Assembly: GCF_901686465.1 (NCBI RefSeq)
Contig: NZ_LR594487.1
Location: forward strand, 2,407,795-2,471,794
Reading direction: 5' to 3'
From: Halorubrum sp. DM2
Lineage (GTDB): Archaea > Halobacteriota > Halobacteria > Halobacteriales > Haloferacaceae
Length of the DNA: 64,000 bases
The translations under genes and the position numbers were made by a program. Every line of letters begins with the position of its first letter. Position 1 is the stretch's first letter. The notes under the pieces are model-generated. The model was given only the letters and a program-made list of their open reading frames with translations, was not told the origin of the DNA and did not search any database. Below are positions 1 through 8,965 of this stretch, piece by piece.

Positions 1-2
1 AC

Positions 3-266
3 CAGATGGAGGTGATGGAGATCATCGAGACGCTCCGCTCCGAGAGCGAGGTCACCGTCGTCGTCGTCCTCCACGACATCGAACAGGCCGCGCGGCTCGC
101 CGACCGGGTAGTCGCGCTGAAGGACGGCGAGATCCGAGCGCGCGGCCCGCCCGAGGAGGTCGTCACCGAGGAGCTGCTCACCGACGTGTTCCGCGTCGAC
201 GCCGAGGTCGTCGACACCGACCGCGGTCCGCGAGTGACGCCGATCCGGGCGCGACACGAGGAGTAG
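3..266 (+). CDS. Iron-siderophore-type ABC transporter ATP-binding protein, 3' end only
   Basis: This is the last 87 residues of an ABC ATPase whose start lies left of the window. The visible part carries the switch-histidine region (VVLHDIEQAARLADRVVAL), typical of FecE/BtuD-type ATPases that drive uptake of iron complexes, followed by the usual GxxxxxGPPEEVVTEELL tail. Walker A, Walker B and the signature motif are outside the window. The next gene on the same strand, 124 bp away, encodes a matching substrate-binding lipoprotein, so the pair very probably belongs to one importer. The binding protein has its own iron-box promoter and may be transcribed separately. The substrate (ferric siderophore rather than cobalamin) is inferred from the iron boxes. 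Confidence 0.85.
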   Translation, partial: QMEVMEIIETLRSESEVTVVVVLHDIEQAARLADRVVALKDGEIRARGPPEEVVTEELLTDVFRVDAEVVDTDRGPRVTPIRARHEE

Positions 267-336
267 CCCCGCTCGGCGCGGTCAGGTTGCGGTCAGCCGG
301 CTCGACGCGTCCGAGCGACGACCGGCTCGAATTATT

Positions 337-350
337 TTAGGTGGGCCTAA
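337..350 (+). promoter_or_regulatory. DtxR/Idr-type iron box, distal copy
   Basis: TTAGGTGGGCCTAA: inverted TTAGG/CCTAA arms around a 4-nt spacer, identical to a second copy 36 bp downstream. TTAGG-type palindromes are the core of metal-dependent DtxR-family operators, and haloarchaea have DtxR homologues (Idr1, Idr2, SirR). Two identical copies in front of an iron-uptake gene make an operator likely. Binding was not tested. Confidence 0.7.
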
Positions 351-372
351 GAATCGGAAGGGTTAAGTCTTT

Positions 373-386
373 TTAGGTGGGCCTAA
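373..386 (+). promoter_or_regulatory. DtxR/Idr-type iron box, proximal copy next to the start codon
   Basis: Second identical TTAGGTGGGCCTAA, ending 4 bp before the ATG at 391. If the gene is leaderless, the box overlaps the transcription start, so a bound repressor would block the polymerase directly. The TTAA at 363-366 between the two boxes is a weak candidate for the TATA position. Confidence 0.7.
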
Positions 387-390
387 AAAT

Positions 391-1647
391 ATGCCCAACC
401 GAGACGAGGTACCAGCCGAACCGACCCGCAGAGCGTTCGCGAAGTACGGCGGCGCGGCCGCTCTCGGCGGCCTGCTCGCCGGCTGTACCGGCGGTGGCGA
501 CGCCGCCGGCTCCGCGGACGACGGCGGCGACGGGACCGGCTCCGGCGGCGGCGATTCAGCGGGGTCCGGGGGCGACACGGACGAGGATGCCGAGACCGAC
601 AAGGTCGACGGAAGCTACACGACGTCCATCGCGCCGATGGGCGAGGTGACGTTCGAGTCGCCGCCGGAGACGGTGTTCACGCGGCTCACCCACCACGCGG
701 ATATGGCGTTCGCGCTCGGCCGGAGCGACGGGATCACCGCGATGCACGCGCCGGACTACTACGACGGGCTCTGGAACCAGTACGTCGAGCGCCTGCCGGG
801 CGTCTCGCTCGACTGGACGGGGCTCTATTCCTCGTGGCAGCCGAGCAAGGAGAAGCTGTACGCCCTCGACAGCGACGTCCACCTCGCGGACCCGGCGTGG
901 ATCACTCAACAGGACGCGTGGAGCCGCGAGGACATCGACGAGGTCGCCGAGCGGGTCTCCCCGTGGTTCGGGAACTCCCTCTCCGACCGACACCAAGAAC
1001 CGACCGACGAGTGGGCCGACGGCTATCAGTACTACGGCCTGTGGGAACAGTTCGAGCTCGTCGCCGAGGCGTTTCAGGAGCGCGAGCGCTACGAGGCGCT
1101 CGCGGGCGTCCGCGAGGAGCTACTCGCAACGATCGACGAGAACATTCCGCCGGCGGAGGAGCGACCGAGCGCGATCATGGTCGCCGCCGCCGACATCGAG
1201 CAGATCTACGCGTACACGCTGAGCAACCCCGGCTTCCTCACGGCGCACACCCGCCCGCTCGGGCCGCGCGACGCCTTCGAGGGGAGCATCGAGTCCGGGA
1301 CCGTAATCGACTTCGAGACGATACTCGACGCCGACCCCGACGTAATCCTATACCTCGGCGGCATGGAGCCGGGGACGGACATGGCCGGCCGACGGACAGC
1401 CTTCGAGGAGGACCCCGTCGGCTCGGAGGTCACCGCGGTCAAGAACGACCGCATTCACCCGCAGGGCGCTCGGTATCAGGGACCGATCCTCAATCTCTTC
1501 CAGCTGGAGATGACCGCGAAGCAGCTGTACCCCGACGCCTTCGGCGCGTGGCCGCGGTACGAGGAGGGCCCGTACCCGGAGATCCCGGAGGCGGAGCGCC
1601 TGTTCGACCGGGGGCGCGTCGCGGACGCCATCAACGGGGACTTGTAG
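391..1647 (+). CDS. Iron-siderophore ABC transporter substrate-binding lipoprotein
   Basis: A 418-residue extracellular binding protein of the ferric-siderophore (FecB/FepB-like, PF01497) class. The N-terminus has a twin-arginine signal (RRAFAKYGG, residues 13-21) and a lipobox ending at Cys32 (LLAGC). It should therefore be exported folded by Tat and anchored by lipid. A Gly/Ser/Asp-rich linker (about residues 33-70) follows, as is usual for halophilic lipoproteins. The C-terminal half has the helical-backbone lobe pattern, including VIDFETILDADPDVILYLGG. The start at 391 is chosen because the Tat motif begins 12 residues in and the iron boxes end just upstream. The stop abuts the next start (TAGATG). 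Confidence 0.9.
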   Translation: MPNRDEVPAEPTRRAFAKYGGAAALGGLLAGCTGGGDAAGSADDGGDGTGSGGGDSAGSGGDTDEDAETDKVDGSYTTSIAPMGEVTFESPPETVFTRLTHHADMAFALGRSDGITAMHAPDYYDGLWNQYVERLPGVSLDWTGLYSSWQPSKEKLYALDSDVHLADPAWITQQDAWSREDIDEVAERVSPWFGNSLSDRHQEPTDEWADGYQYYGLWEQFELVAEAFQERERYEALAGVREELLATIDENIPPAEERPSAIMVAAADIEQIYAYTLSNPGFLTAHTRPLGPRDAFEGSIESGTVIDFETILDADPDVILYLGGMEPGTDMAGRRTAFEEDPVGSEVTAVKNDRIHPQGARYQGPILNLFQLEMTAKQLYPDAFGAWPRYEEGPYPEIPEAERLFDRGRVADAINGDL

Positions 1648-1824
1648 ATGCGCGCCCGCGAGTGGGCCGTCGCGGCGACGTACGGTGACCCGACCGACTA
1701 CGACGTGCCCGCCCTGCCGACGTGGCGCGTCGAGCGCGGCGAAGGTGGCGACATCGCGTTCGCCGCGGGCGACGGCGACGAGCCGTTCATCGCCGCGGCC
1801 AACCCGGTTCGGGTGCGTCGGTGA
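1648..1824 (+). CDS. Small haloarchaeal protein in the iron-uptake operon (58 aa)
   Basis: The ATG directly follows the TAG of the binding-protein gene, with no gap, and the frame stays open for 58 codons to TGA at 1822-1824. The product starts MRAREWAVAATYGDPTDYDV and ends EPFIAAANPVRVRR. It is acidic, has three aromatic residues in a conserved-looking pattern and no signal peptide, so it is probably cytoplasmic. Its composition matches the neighbours, while the competing frames here are Arg-rich and look like shadows. No function is recognised. The position suggests a role linked to iron uptake, for example an accessory or sensing protein, but that is inference only. Confidence 0.65.
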   Translation: MRAREWAVAATYGDPTDYDVPALPTWRVERGEGGDIAFAAGDGDEPFIAAANPVRVRR

Positions 1825-1903
1825 CCGGGATGACCGCAACCGTCCGGCTTCGCTCGCGTCCGAGGGGGACCGCGTCGAACGCCCCGCCCGTGAGGAACCC
1901 ACC

Positions 1904-3052
1904 GTGATCGGAACTACGCTGCTGGACATCGCGGACCACATCGAATCGCTCGCGGCCGCGGACGGCGAGTTCTCGCTCGTCTGCGCGCGGTACGGCGACC
2001 GCCCGGTCCCCGCCGCGGGGCTGCGGTTCGACAGCCGAGAGACCGCCCGCGCGGCCGCCCGGGCGACGGAGCAGTACCGCGACGCGCTCCGCCGATACGA
2101 CCCGCAGCTTCCCTTCTACGACGTCGTCGTCAGACAGGAGTTTGTCGGGTCGCGACCCGAGGCGACGGCCGAGGGCCGCGGCCTCGACCGCTTCGTCCCC
2201 GGCCCCGACGCCAGCGCGCCGGGAGAGCTGACCGATCGCGTGGTGGAGACCGCCGGCTATCGCCCCGGCGAGAGCGGAGGAGACGCCGCCGGTGGCGACG
2301 GGAACGGCCCCGAGAGCGACACGGACTCTAACCCCCACGAGCCGAGCCGGGCGGAGCCGTCCGGTCGCGGGTCGCACCGCGACCGCATCGAGTTCTGTCA
2401 CGCCGCGGCCGCGGCGACGTTCGAGGCGCTCTCCGCCGGCGGCCACGACCGCGTCGAGTCGGCGGTGATGGACGCGTACTTCGCGTTCGCGGAGCGGCGC
2501 TCCGACCCGGACGACCTCTGTCTCTGCCTCCTCGAGGCGATGGCGACGGCGCTCGAACGCCACCTCGACCCCGAGACGCAGGCGGCGGTGCTGTCCGCGG
2601 CCGCCGAGCGGCTCCCCGACCCGGCGGAGTCGACAGCCGCCGATCGGTCGGGGTCGACCGCTTCCGATCCGCCGGAGCCATCGGCCTCCGATCGGTCGGA
2701 GCCAGCGGACCCGGTACCCGCGGCATTCGACCGACTCGCCGCGGTCGGTCTCGTCGACGGCTACGAACGCGTCGCCCCCGAAGAGTTACCCCCCGAGTCG
2801 CGGTCTCCGACCGCGGACGGCGCGGCGGTTCGGGTCTCCGGGTACGCGTTGTCGCCGACCGACGGTCGTCTCCCGACGCTCCCGGTGGCGCTGGCGGTGA
2901 CGCGACGGGACCCGCGGAGCCGGCCCGCCGGGGTCGGGCTCCTCGCGGCCGGGAGTGAGGCGATCGGCCCGGACTGGTGGTTCCGGGTCGCTCGGGACGG
3001 TCCCGTCCGCGACGGCGGCCCGGTAACCGCGTCGATCCCCTCCGAGAAATAG
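1904..3052 (+). CDS. Haloarchaeal protein of unknown function (DUF7551/DUF7552-like)
   Basis: 382 residues from the GTG at 1904. The frame is open further upstream, but that part is Ser/Arg-rich and overlaps the 58-residue gene, so it is rejected. The N-terminal domain (about 1-85) starts VIGTTLLDIADHIESLAAAD and contains PVPAAGLRF and the ARAAARATEQYRDALRRYDP helix, as I recall for the haloarchaeal DUF7551/DUF7552 group. A Ser/Asp/Pro-rich linker with repeats follows (about 105-150). A second helical domain follows (about 155-225), then another low-complexity stretch and a C-terminal domain. No catalytic motif is visible. The family name is from memory and less certain than the coding call. 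Confidence 0.75.
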   Translation: MIGTTLLDIADHIESLAAADGEFSLVCARYGDRPVPAAGLRFDSRETARAAARATEQYRDALRRYDPQLPFYDVVVRQEFVGSRPEATAEGRGLDRFVPGPDASAPGELTDRVVETAGYRPGESGGDAAGGDGNGPESDTDSNPHEPSRAEPSGRGSHRDRIEFCHAAAAATFEALSAGGHDRVESAVMDAYFAFAERRSDPDDLCLCLLEAMATALERHLDPETQAAVLSAAAERLPDPAESTAADRSGSTASDPPEPSASDRSEPADPVPAAFDRLAAVGLVDGYERVAPEELPPESRSPTADGAAVRVSGYALSPTDGRLPTLPVALAVTRRDPRSRPAGVGLLAAGSEAIGPDWWFRVARDGPVRDGGPVTASIPSEK

Positions 3053-3122
3053 TGTCGGCGGACGCACGGCGGTCGGCGCGCGTCCCGGTCGGCACGCGTC
3101 TCGACCGGCCCGCAGTCCGCCC

Positions 3123-4178
3123 CTACTCGTCGTCCGGTTCGATCCGAACGAGGTCGGCCTCGACGTCCTCGACGAACGCGCCCTGTCCGCCAACGGTGAC
3201 CTCGCCGTCGTCGGTCTCGACGACGAGCGAGTGTTCGACCGGGAACTCGTTGTTCGTCGGCTCCACCATCCCCTGTCTCGTCTCGACGACGCGGCCGACG
3301 ATATCGACCGGCTCGTCGTCGTCGGTCCGCCGGCCGGCGATCGTCACTCTGGGCGGGTCCCCGGCGCGGAGCCGCAGCGTCGCCTGAAGGACGGTGTGTC
3401 TGAAGTTCGTGTACTCGGCCGGGAGCGGGGCCGAGTCGGCGACGCGGGCCTCGGTCGCGGCGGGCCAGTAGTTCCCGAGGAAGGACCCGACGATCACCGG
3501 CGCGAGCTGTTCCTGCGCGAAGGCGATGGCCTGCCGGTCGGTCGTCGACCGACGGAGGAGCTCTGGCGGGGCGACGACGCCGGCCGCGGAGTCGACGGTG
3601 AGCAGCGTCGGCATCGCCTCGCCCCACGTCCGCACGACGTTCGCGACCCCCGACAGGGTGGGGTCGTCCGCGTCGAGGTCCGCGTCGGAGACGACGAGCA
3701 GGACGAGGACGCCGCGGTCCACGGCGTCCGCGAGCGCCTCGCTGACCTCCGGGACCTGCCCGGCGGTGAGCGACAGCGTCACCTCGGAGTCGGCGTCTTC
3801 GAGCAGCGAGCGGACCCGCTTGAGGACGGTGACCCGCGACTTGATCACCTCGAACTGCTCGGCCTGCCGCTCCACGCGGGAGTACCGCTCGGCCAGCCCG
3901 GGCCGCATCGCGTCGACGTCAGAGCGTAGTCGCTCTATCACCTCCTCGGGCGGGTTCGCGCGGATGGTGGTCGGCACGACGTGGTCGTTCACCTCGACGA
4001 AGCCGCGCTCTTCGAGCGACTCGCTCACGCTGTAGACGTACCGCTTCGAGACGCCCGCCGCGTCGGCGACGGTGCTGGCCTTCGCCTCGCCGTGTTCGAG
4101 CAGACTGAGATAGGTGTCGACCTCCTTGTCGGAGAGTCCGAAGCGTCGGAGGAGGTCCGTCAGCGTCCGGTCGTCCAT
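3123..4178 (-). CDS. TrmB-family sugar-sensing transcriptional regulator
   Basis: 351 residues from the ATG at 4178 (MDDRTLTDLLRRF). An ATG eight codons upstream is possible. The N-terminal winged helix (about 5-75: LSDKEVDTYLSLLEHGEAKA, then AGVSKRYVYSVSESLEERG) is classic TrmB. Next come a short coiled-coil segment (about 80-115) and a C-terminal effector domain that in this family binds sugars. In Halobacterium salinarum, TrmB switches glycolysis and gluconeogenesis genes according to glucose. Here the gene lies head-to-tail beside a secreted-starch type amylase and a glucoamylase, which suggests local control of starch use. Whether it is the global TrmB or a paralogue cannot be decided from sequence alone. 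Confidence 0.85.
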   Translation of the reverse strand: MDDRTLTDLLRRFGLSDKEVDTYLSLLEHGEAKASTVADAAGVSKRYVYSVSESLEERGFVEVNDHVVPTTIRANPPEEVIERLRSDVDAMRPGLAERYSRVERQAEQFEVIKSRVTVLKRVRSLLEDADSEVTLSLTAGQVPEVSEALADAVDRGVLVLLVVSDADLDADDPTLSGVANVVRTWGEAMPTLLTVDSAAGVVAPPELLRRSTTDRQAIAFAQEQLAPVIVGSFLGNYWPAATEARVADSAPLPAEYTNFRHTVLQATLRLRAGDPPRVTIAGRRTDDDEPVDIVGRVVETRQGMVEPTNNEFPVEHSLVVETDDGEVTVGGQGAFVEDVEADLVRIEPDDE

Positions 4179-4283
4179 ACGCGTTCCCGGTCCGAGCGGC
4201 ACTTATAAGGGTCGGTCCGGGACCGTCCGTGCCGGTCCGGGACCGCCCGCGTTCGCCGGTCGAGGATCGTCCCTCGCCAGCGA

Positions 4284-6686
4284 CTACCGGAGGACGGCGG
4301 CCGAGTCGACCGCGATCACGGCCCCGCCGTCGTCGCTTCCGTCCCCGCCGCGGACCGCGCCGTCACCGAACAGGTCTGCGTCGACCGAGTCGGGAACGGC
4401 GACGGTCGCCGGCTCCGCGCCGAAGTTGACGACGACGAGGAGCGCGTCGCGGTCTTCCGGGTCGGGCCCGTCGGCGTCGCCTCCCCTCGCAGGCGTCCGC
4501 TCGTAGGCGGTGACGCGCTCGGCGTCTCCCTCGACCACGCGCACGTCGGCCGCGCGACCGTCGAACGCGACCTCCCCCTCGCGGAGCAGCGGTTCGGCCT
4601 CGCGCAGCCCGACCAGTTCGCGGTGGAACTCGGTGAGGCCGTTGTCGCCGTCGTGCCACCGGATCGGACCGCGGTACGTCTCGTTGCCGCGCTCCTGTCC
4701 GGCGTAGATCATCGGCGCGCCCGGCAGCGTGAACGTCACCGCCGCGGCCGCCCGGAGGGCGTCGCGGCCGTACTCCGCGAGGTATCGGTCCTCGTCGTGG
4801 TTCTCGACGTACCGCATCTGCGAGCGGCCGCCGTCGCCGAAGCCGAGCCACTCGCCGCGGGCGAGGGCGGTCTTGACCGCGTCCGCCGGCTCCTCGCCCG
4901 CACCGACCGCGCGAAGCGTCTCGTACAGCGAGGTGTCGTAGTGGCGGTCGAACTCTCCCTCGCCGTAGAACGGGTCGTGCGGCAGGGTCTCGTCGAGGAG
5001 CAGGACGTCCTCGGGGACGCGGTCGGCGACCTCCTTCCAGAAGCCGTGCGGGACGCCCCACGCCACGTCGGCGCGGAACCCGTCGACGACGCCGGCCCAC
5101 TCGTCGACGACGTCGAGCAGCCACTCGCGGACCGCCGGGCTGTCGTAGTTGAGGTTCGGGATCCGGCCCCACTCGAAGTAGTAGTCCGGCATGTCGCCGT
5201 CGCCGAGCTGCGCCCAGTCGATCCCGGTCACGTCGAAGGCGGCGTCGGTCCGGCGGTAGTGGTCGGCGTAGGCGTCGACGCCCGCGGAGTGGAGCTGGAA
5301 CGCGGGGTGATCGCGGGAGGTGTGGTTGATCACCAGATCGAATATCACCCGGATTCCGGCGTCGTGACACGTCTCGACGAGCGACTCGAACGACTCGCGG
5401 GAGCCGAGGTCGGCGGCGGTGTCGTAGTAGTCGGTGACGTGATAGCCGTGGTCCGTCGGCGAGGCGAGAACGGGCGTGAGCCAGAGCGTGTCGACGCCGA
5501 GGTGATCGAGGTACTCGACCCGGCGCTCGATCTCGCGGAACGTGGTGGGGAGCGTGTCGCCCGCGAACGACCGGACGAAGACCTCGTAGATCGTCGGCGA
5601 CTCCGCCCACTCGGGCGTCGGGTTCGGATCGCTGACCGCGACGGCCTCCCCGTTCTCGGTCGCTCCCCGACCGCCCGCCTCGACCCGAACCGTCTCCGCG
5701 GCCCCGTACCGCTCGCCGTGCGGGACCGCGTGGATCCGGACGGCGTCGTCGACGCCGTCGGCCCGGAGTTCGTCGAGCGGGACCGCAAGCGTCCGACCGT
5801 CCGCCCGCGACTCGACCGCCGCGACCGCCTCCGGGTCGGCGTCGCGGTCGTCGACGAGGAACGTCGCGTCGAGCGCGTCCGGGTCGCCGCCGCGCTCGAC
5901 CTCGTCGACCGCGGGGGCCGGTTCGACCGCGGCGGTCAGGCGGAGCCGGGCGGTCTCGTCCGGGTCGTCGGTCCCGACGACCGTCGCGTCGAGCGAAACC
6001 CGTGGGCGACCGGGACCGGGGACCTCGCAGACGCCGTGGTGCGCCGCCGACCGGTCGTCGTCGGGGACGAAGGCGAAGCCGTGGCTCCCCGGCGGGACGC
6101 GTACCCGCGCGACCCAGTCGTCGCCGTCGCGCTCGGCCCGGTCGCGGGCGAGCCGGTTCTCGTTGAGCGGCCACAAAAGCGAGACGCGGTCGATACCGGC
6201 GTCGTCGGTTCCGTCGCCGCCGCTCTCGCCGTCGTCGGTCTCGTCGCCGCCGCTCTCACCGTCGCCGCCGGCGAGATCGGCGGCCGGAACTCGGATCTCC
6301 GTCTCGCGCCGCTCGTCGGGGAAGGCGCGCACCCGCTGGCGGTGGACGCCGTCGGGCGCGTCGAGCGCGAGCACGTAGGTGCCGGGGGCGTCGGGGACGA
6401 GGTGAACGACGGGGTCGTCGTCGCGGCTCGTCTCGCCCGCTCGAAACGCCGCGACCGAGCCGTCGGAACGGTCCGAGCGCTCCGAGCCGTTCGAGCCGTC
6501 CGCTCCGACCGTCGTCGCCGAACTCGGCGGGCCGGTCGCGTCCGGGCCGTCGCCGGCCGACAGCGCGCTGTCGCCGGGCGCGTCGCGGACGGTCCACCGG
6601 TACGTCCCGTCGGGGTCCGGGGACCGCGGCGCAAGCTCGACCGACTCGCCGACGCTCGTCGTCCGCGGGGGGCCGGGTTCGTACAC
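4284..6686 (-). CDS. GH13 alpha-amylase family glycosidase with N-terminal beta-sandwich domains
   Basis: 800 residues from GTG at 6686, chosen because the family begins close to the PGPPR..TSVGESVELAPR segment. The longer frame to 6764 would run through the AT-rich divergent promoter. All four GH13 regions are present: DLVINH (about 450), GFRADVAWG with the nucleophile Asp (about 537), the acid/base Glu in DETLP (about 565) and ENHDE (about 629). N-terminal domains with Asp/Ser linkers precede the (beta/alpha)8 barrel, as in neopullulanase/maltogenic types. There is no clear signal peptide, so it is probably intracellular and acts on maltodextrins. It is divergent from the glucoamylase gene across about 100 bp and next to a TrmB-type regulator. 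Confidence 0.88.
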   Translation of the reverse strand: MYEPGPPRTTSVGESVELAPRSPDPDGTYRWTVRDAPGDSALSAGDGPDATGPPSSATTVGADGSNGSERSDRSDGSVAAFRAGETSRDDDPVVHLVPDAPGTYVLALDAPDGVHRQRVRAFPDERRETEIRVPAADLAGGDGESGGDETDDGESGGDGTDDAGIDRVSLLWPLNENRLARDRAERDGDDWVARVRVPPGSHGFAFVPDDDRSAAHHGVCEVPGPGRPRVSLDATVVGTDDPDETARLRLTAAVEPAPAVDEVERGGDPDALDATFLVDDRDADPEAVAAVESRADGRTLAVPLDELRADGVDDAVRIHAVPHGERYGAAETVRVEAGGRGATENGEAVAVSDPNPTPEWAESPTIYEVFVRSFAGDTLPTTFREIERRVEYLDHLGVDTLWLTPVLASPTDHGYHVTDYYDTAADLGSRESFESLVETCHDAGIRVIFDLVINHTSRDHPAFQLHSAGVDAYADHYRRTDAAFDVTGIDWAQLGDGDMPDYYFEWGRIPNLNYDSPAVREWLLDVVDEWAGVVDGFRADVAWGVPHGFWKEVADRVPEDVLLLDETLPHDPFYGEGEFDRHYDTSLYETLRAVGAGEEPADAVKTALARGEWLGFGDGGRSQMRYVENHDEDRYLAEYGRDALRAAAAVTFTLPGAPMIYAGQERGNETYRGPIRWHDGDNGLTEFHRELVGLREAEPLLREGEVAFDGRAADVRVVEGDAERVTAYERTPARGGDADGPDPEDRDALLVVVNFGAEPATVAVPDSVDADLFGDGAVRGGDGSDDGGAVIAVDSAAVLR

Positions 6687-6790
6687 GCCCGGTCTCTCGT
6701 CTCGCCGGGGCTTGAGGGTTTCCGTTTTCGAAACTCGTGAACAAGAATTACACCAAAACTTCATACCGGGCGACCGCGTGTGTTCGCGTA

Positions 6791-8932
6791 ATGCAGCTTC
6801 GCGACGCGCTCGACGACTACAAGCGCCACGCCGGCGACGGGACGCGCTTCCCCGGCGAGCGGCGCACCGTCTCCGGCCGGTTTTCGGGCGGCGACGGGCG
6901 GCTCGTCCACGTCGGCGGCGACGGCGAACTCCGCGACTTCGGCTATCCGCTCACGGGCCAGACGGGTCTCGTCCGGTCGCGGATCGGTCTCGCCGTCGAC
7001 GGCGAGGTGACGTGGCTCGACGAGGCCGACACGACCCAGCGGTACGTCGGCGACACCGCGCTGGTCGAGACGGTCCACGAGACGCCGTGGGCGACGGTGA
7101 CTCGCCACGACCTCACGCTCGGCGACGCGCACCTCACGCGCGCGACGCTCGACGTCGGCGAGGACGGCCACGCGAACGTCGACCCCGACGCCCTCTCGCT
7201 CGTCGTCTACGTCCGGTTCGCCCCCGACGGCCGCGACGACCGGGTGGGACAGCTCCGGTACGACGACGCCGTCGAGGTGTACCACGCCGACGAGCACGAC
7301 TTCCTCGCGAGCGCGACCGGCTTCGCCGACCTCCGCGGCCAGCTCCCGGCCACCTTCCCCGAACTGCTCGACGAGGACCCGACCGACCTCCCCCGCGACC
7401 GCGACGGCGACCGCTACGAGGAGGAGCGCCTCTCCGGCGAGGTGATCGCCGACGTGCCCTTCGAAGACGGGGTCGCGACGGTCGCCACGCTCCTGACGGA
7501 CCGGAGCGAGACCGACCGCGAGACGGCCCGCGAGCGCCTCGACGCGCTCTTCGCCGACCTCGATAGCGTCGACGCGCTCGCCGACGCGGCCGCCGACGCG
7601 CTCCCGTCGGTCCCGGAGTCGGCCCCCGCCCGCGAGTCCGTGGTCGCCGACCTGCGCGTCCTCTCGCTTCTGTCCGCGCCGTCCGGGCTCCGGATCGCGG
7701 GCCCGGACTTCGACCCGTACTACGAGCACTCCGGCGGCTACGGCTACACGTGGTTCCGCGACGACGCGGAGATATCCGGGTTCCTGCTCGGCGCGGCCGA
7801 CGCGGTCGGCGTCGACCTCGACGACCGGCACGCCCGCTCCGCGCGGATGTACGTCGCCACGCAGCGCCCGGACGGCTCGTGGCCCCACCGGGTGTGGCCC
7901 CGCGACGGCGCGCTCGCGCCCGGGTGGGCGAACGCCCGCATCGAGGACGGGCCGGACGTCGACTACCAGGCCGACCAGACGGGCAGCGTCGTCGCGTACC
8001 TCGCGCGGGCCCGCGACGCGGGCACCGACGTCGACGGGCTCGACCAGACGCTGGTCGCCGCACTCGCGGGTCTCGACCGGACGCTCGAACCCGACGGCCG
8101 GCCGGTGGTCTGTCAGAACGCGTGGGAGGACTCCGCCGGTCGGTTCACCCACACCGCCGCGACGTTCCTCGAGGCGTACAGCGAACTCGGCCGCCACGGG
8201 GAGGGGCTGACCGTCGACGCGCTCGACGACCCCGACGCCGTGCCCGGTGCCGCGTCGCTGCCGGACGACCTCGCCGCGCACGCCCGCGACCGGGCCCGCG
8301 AGGTGTACGAGGCGCTCGACGACCTGTGGGTGCCCGAGCGCGGCTGTTACGCGCTCCGCGAGACGGTCGACGGCGGGATCGACGACCGCCTCGACTCCGC
8401 GACGCTGGGGCTCGCGGCCGCGCACCGCTCGTTCGACGCGCTCGGACGGGCGGGCGACGGGGGCGACGGCGAGGACGCGACCGGCGCGGTCGACGCGGAG
8501 CGTCTCGACCGCCTCGTCTCGCACGTCGAGACGGTCGTCGACGGGCTCTACCACGAGACCGACGCGATCACCGGGCTGACCCGTTACGAGGGCGACGGCT
8601 GGCGGCGCGCGGGCCAAGCGTCAGAGAAGGTGTGGACCGTCTCGACCGCGTGGGGTGCGAACGCCTGCGCGGAGCTCGCCGCGCTGCTCGCGGCGCACGA
8701 CGACCCCCGCGCCGCCGATCTGGTCGAGCGCGCCCGCGACCTGCTCGCGCACGTCTCGCCCGGGGGCAGCCTCTGCGAGCCGACGACGTACCTCCCCGAG
8801 CAGTTCTTCGACGACGGAACGCCCGACAGCGCGACGCCGCTCGGCTGGCCGCACGCGATCCGGCTGGCGACCGTCGCGCTGCTCGACGACGAACTCCCGC
8901 AGTTCGCCGACCGCGCCGCCGCGGACGACTGA
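6791..8932 (+). CDS. GH15 glucoamylase (glucan 1,4-alpha-glucosidase)
   Basis: 713 residues from ATG 6791 (MQLRDALDDYKRH). It removes glucose from non-reducing ends of alpha-glucans. The N-terminal beta-domain (about 1-270) begins FPGERRTVSGRFSGGDGRLV. The (alpha/alpha)6 catalytic domain follows, with GYGYTWFRDDAEISGFLLGA (about 315-335), PDGSWPHR, CQNAWEDSAGRFTHT and a late TYLPEQFFDDGTPDSATPLGWPHA, which carries the usual C-terminal active-site segment of archaeal GH15 enzymes. No signal peptide is seen, so a cytoplasmic role on oligosaccharides delivered by a transporter is likely. It is divergent from the GH13 gene, so both may share one TrmB-controlled promoter region. Confidence 0.88.
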   Translation: MQLRDALDDYKRHAGDGTRFPGERRTVSGRFSGGDGRLVHVGGDGELRDFGYPLTGQTGLVRSRIGLAVDGEVTWLDEADTTQRYVGDTALVETVHETPWATVTRHDLTLGDAHLTRATLDVGEDGHANVDPDALSLVVYVRFAPDGRDDRVGQLRYDDAVEVYHADEHDFLASATGFADLRGQLPATFPELLDEDPTDLPRDRDGDRYEEERLSGEVIADVPFEDGVATVATLLTDRSETDRETARERLDALFADLDSVDALADAAADALPSVPESAPARESVVADLRVLSLLSAPSGLRIAGPDFDPYYEHSGGYGYTWFRDDAEISGFLLGAADAVGVDLDDRHARSARMYVATQRPDGSWPHRVWPRDGALAPGWANARIEDGPDVDYQADQTGSVVAYLARARDAGTDVDGLDQTLVAALAGLDRTLEPDGRPVVCQNAWEDSAGRFTHTAATFLEAYSELGRHGEGLTVDALDDPDAVPGAASLPDDLAAHARDRAREVYEALDDLWVPERGCYALRETVDGGIDDRLDSATLGLAAAHRSFDALGRAGDGGDGEDATGAVDAERLDRLVSHVETVVDGLYHETDAITGLTRYEGDGWRRAGQASEKVWTVSTAWGANACAELAALLAAHDDPRAADLVERARDLLAHVSPGGSLCEPTTYLPEQFFDDGTPDSATPLGWPHAIRLATVALLDDELPQFADRAAADD

Positions 8933-8965
8933 CCGAACACGGGACGGCTACTTATAAACGAACAA

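Noticed and set aside
6687..6764. ATG start at 6764 for the GH13 amylase
   Set aside because: It would extend coding into the AT-rich promoter shared with the glucoamylase and adds a Cys/Arg-rich stretch not typical of the family.
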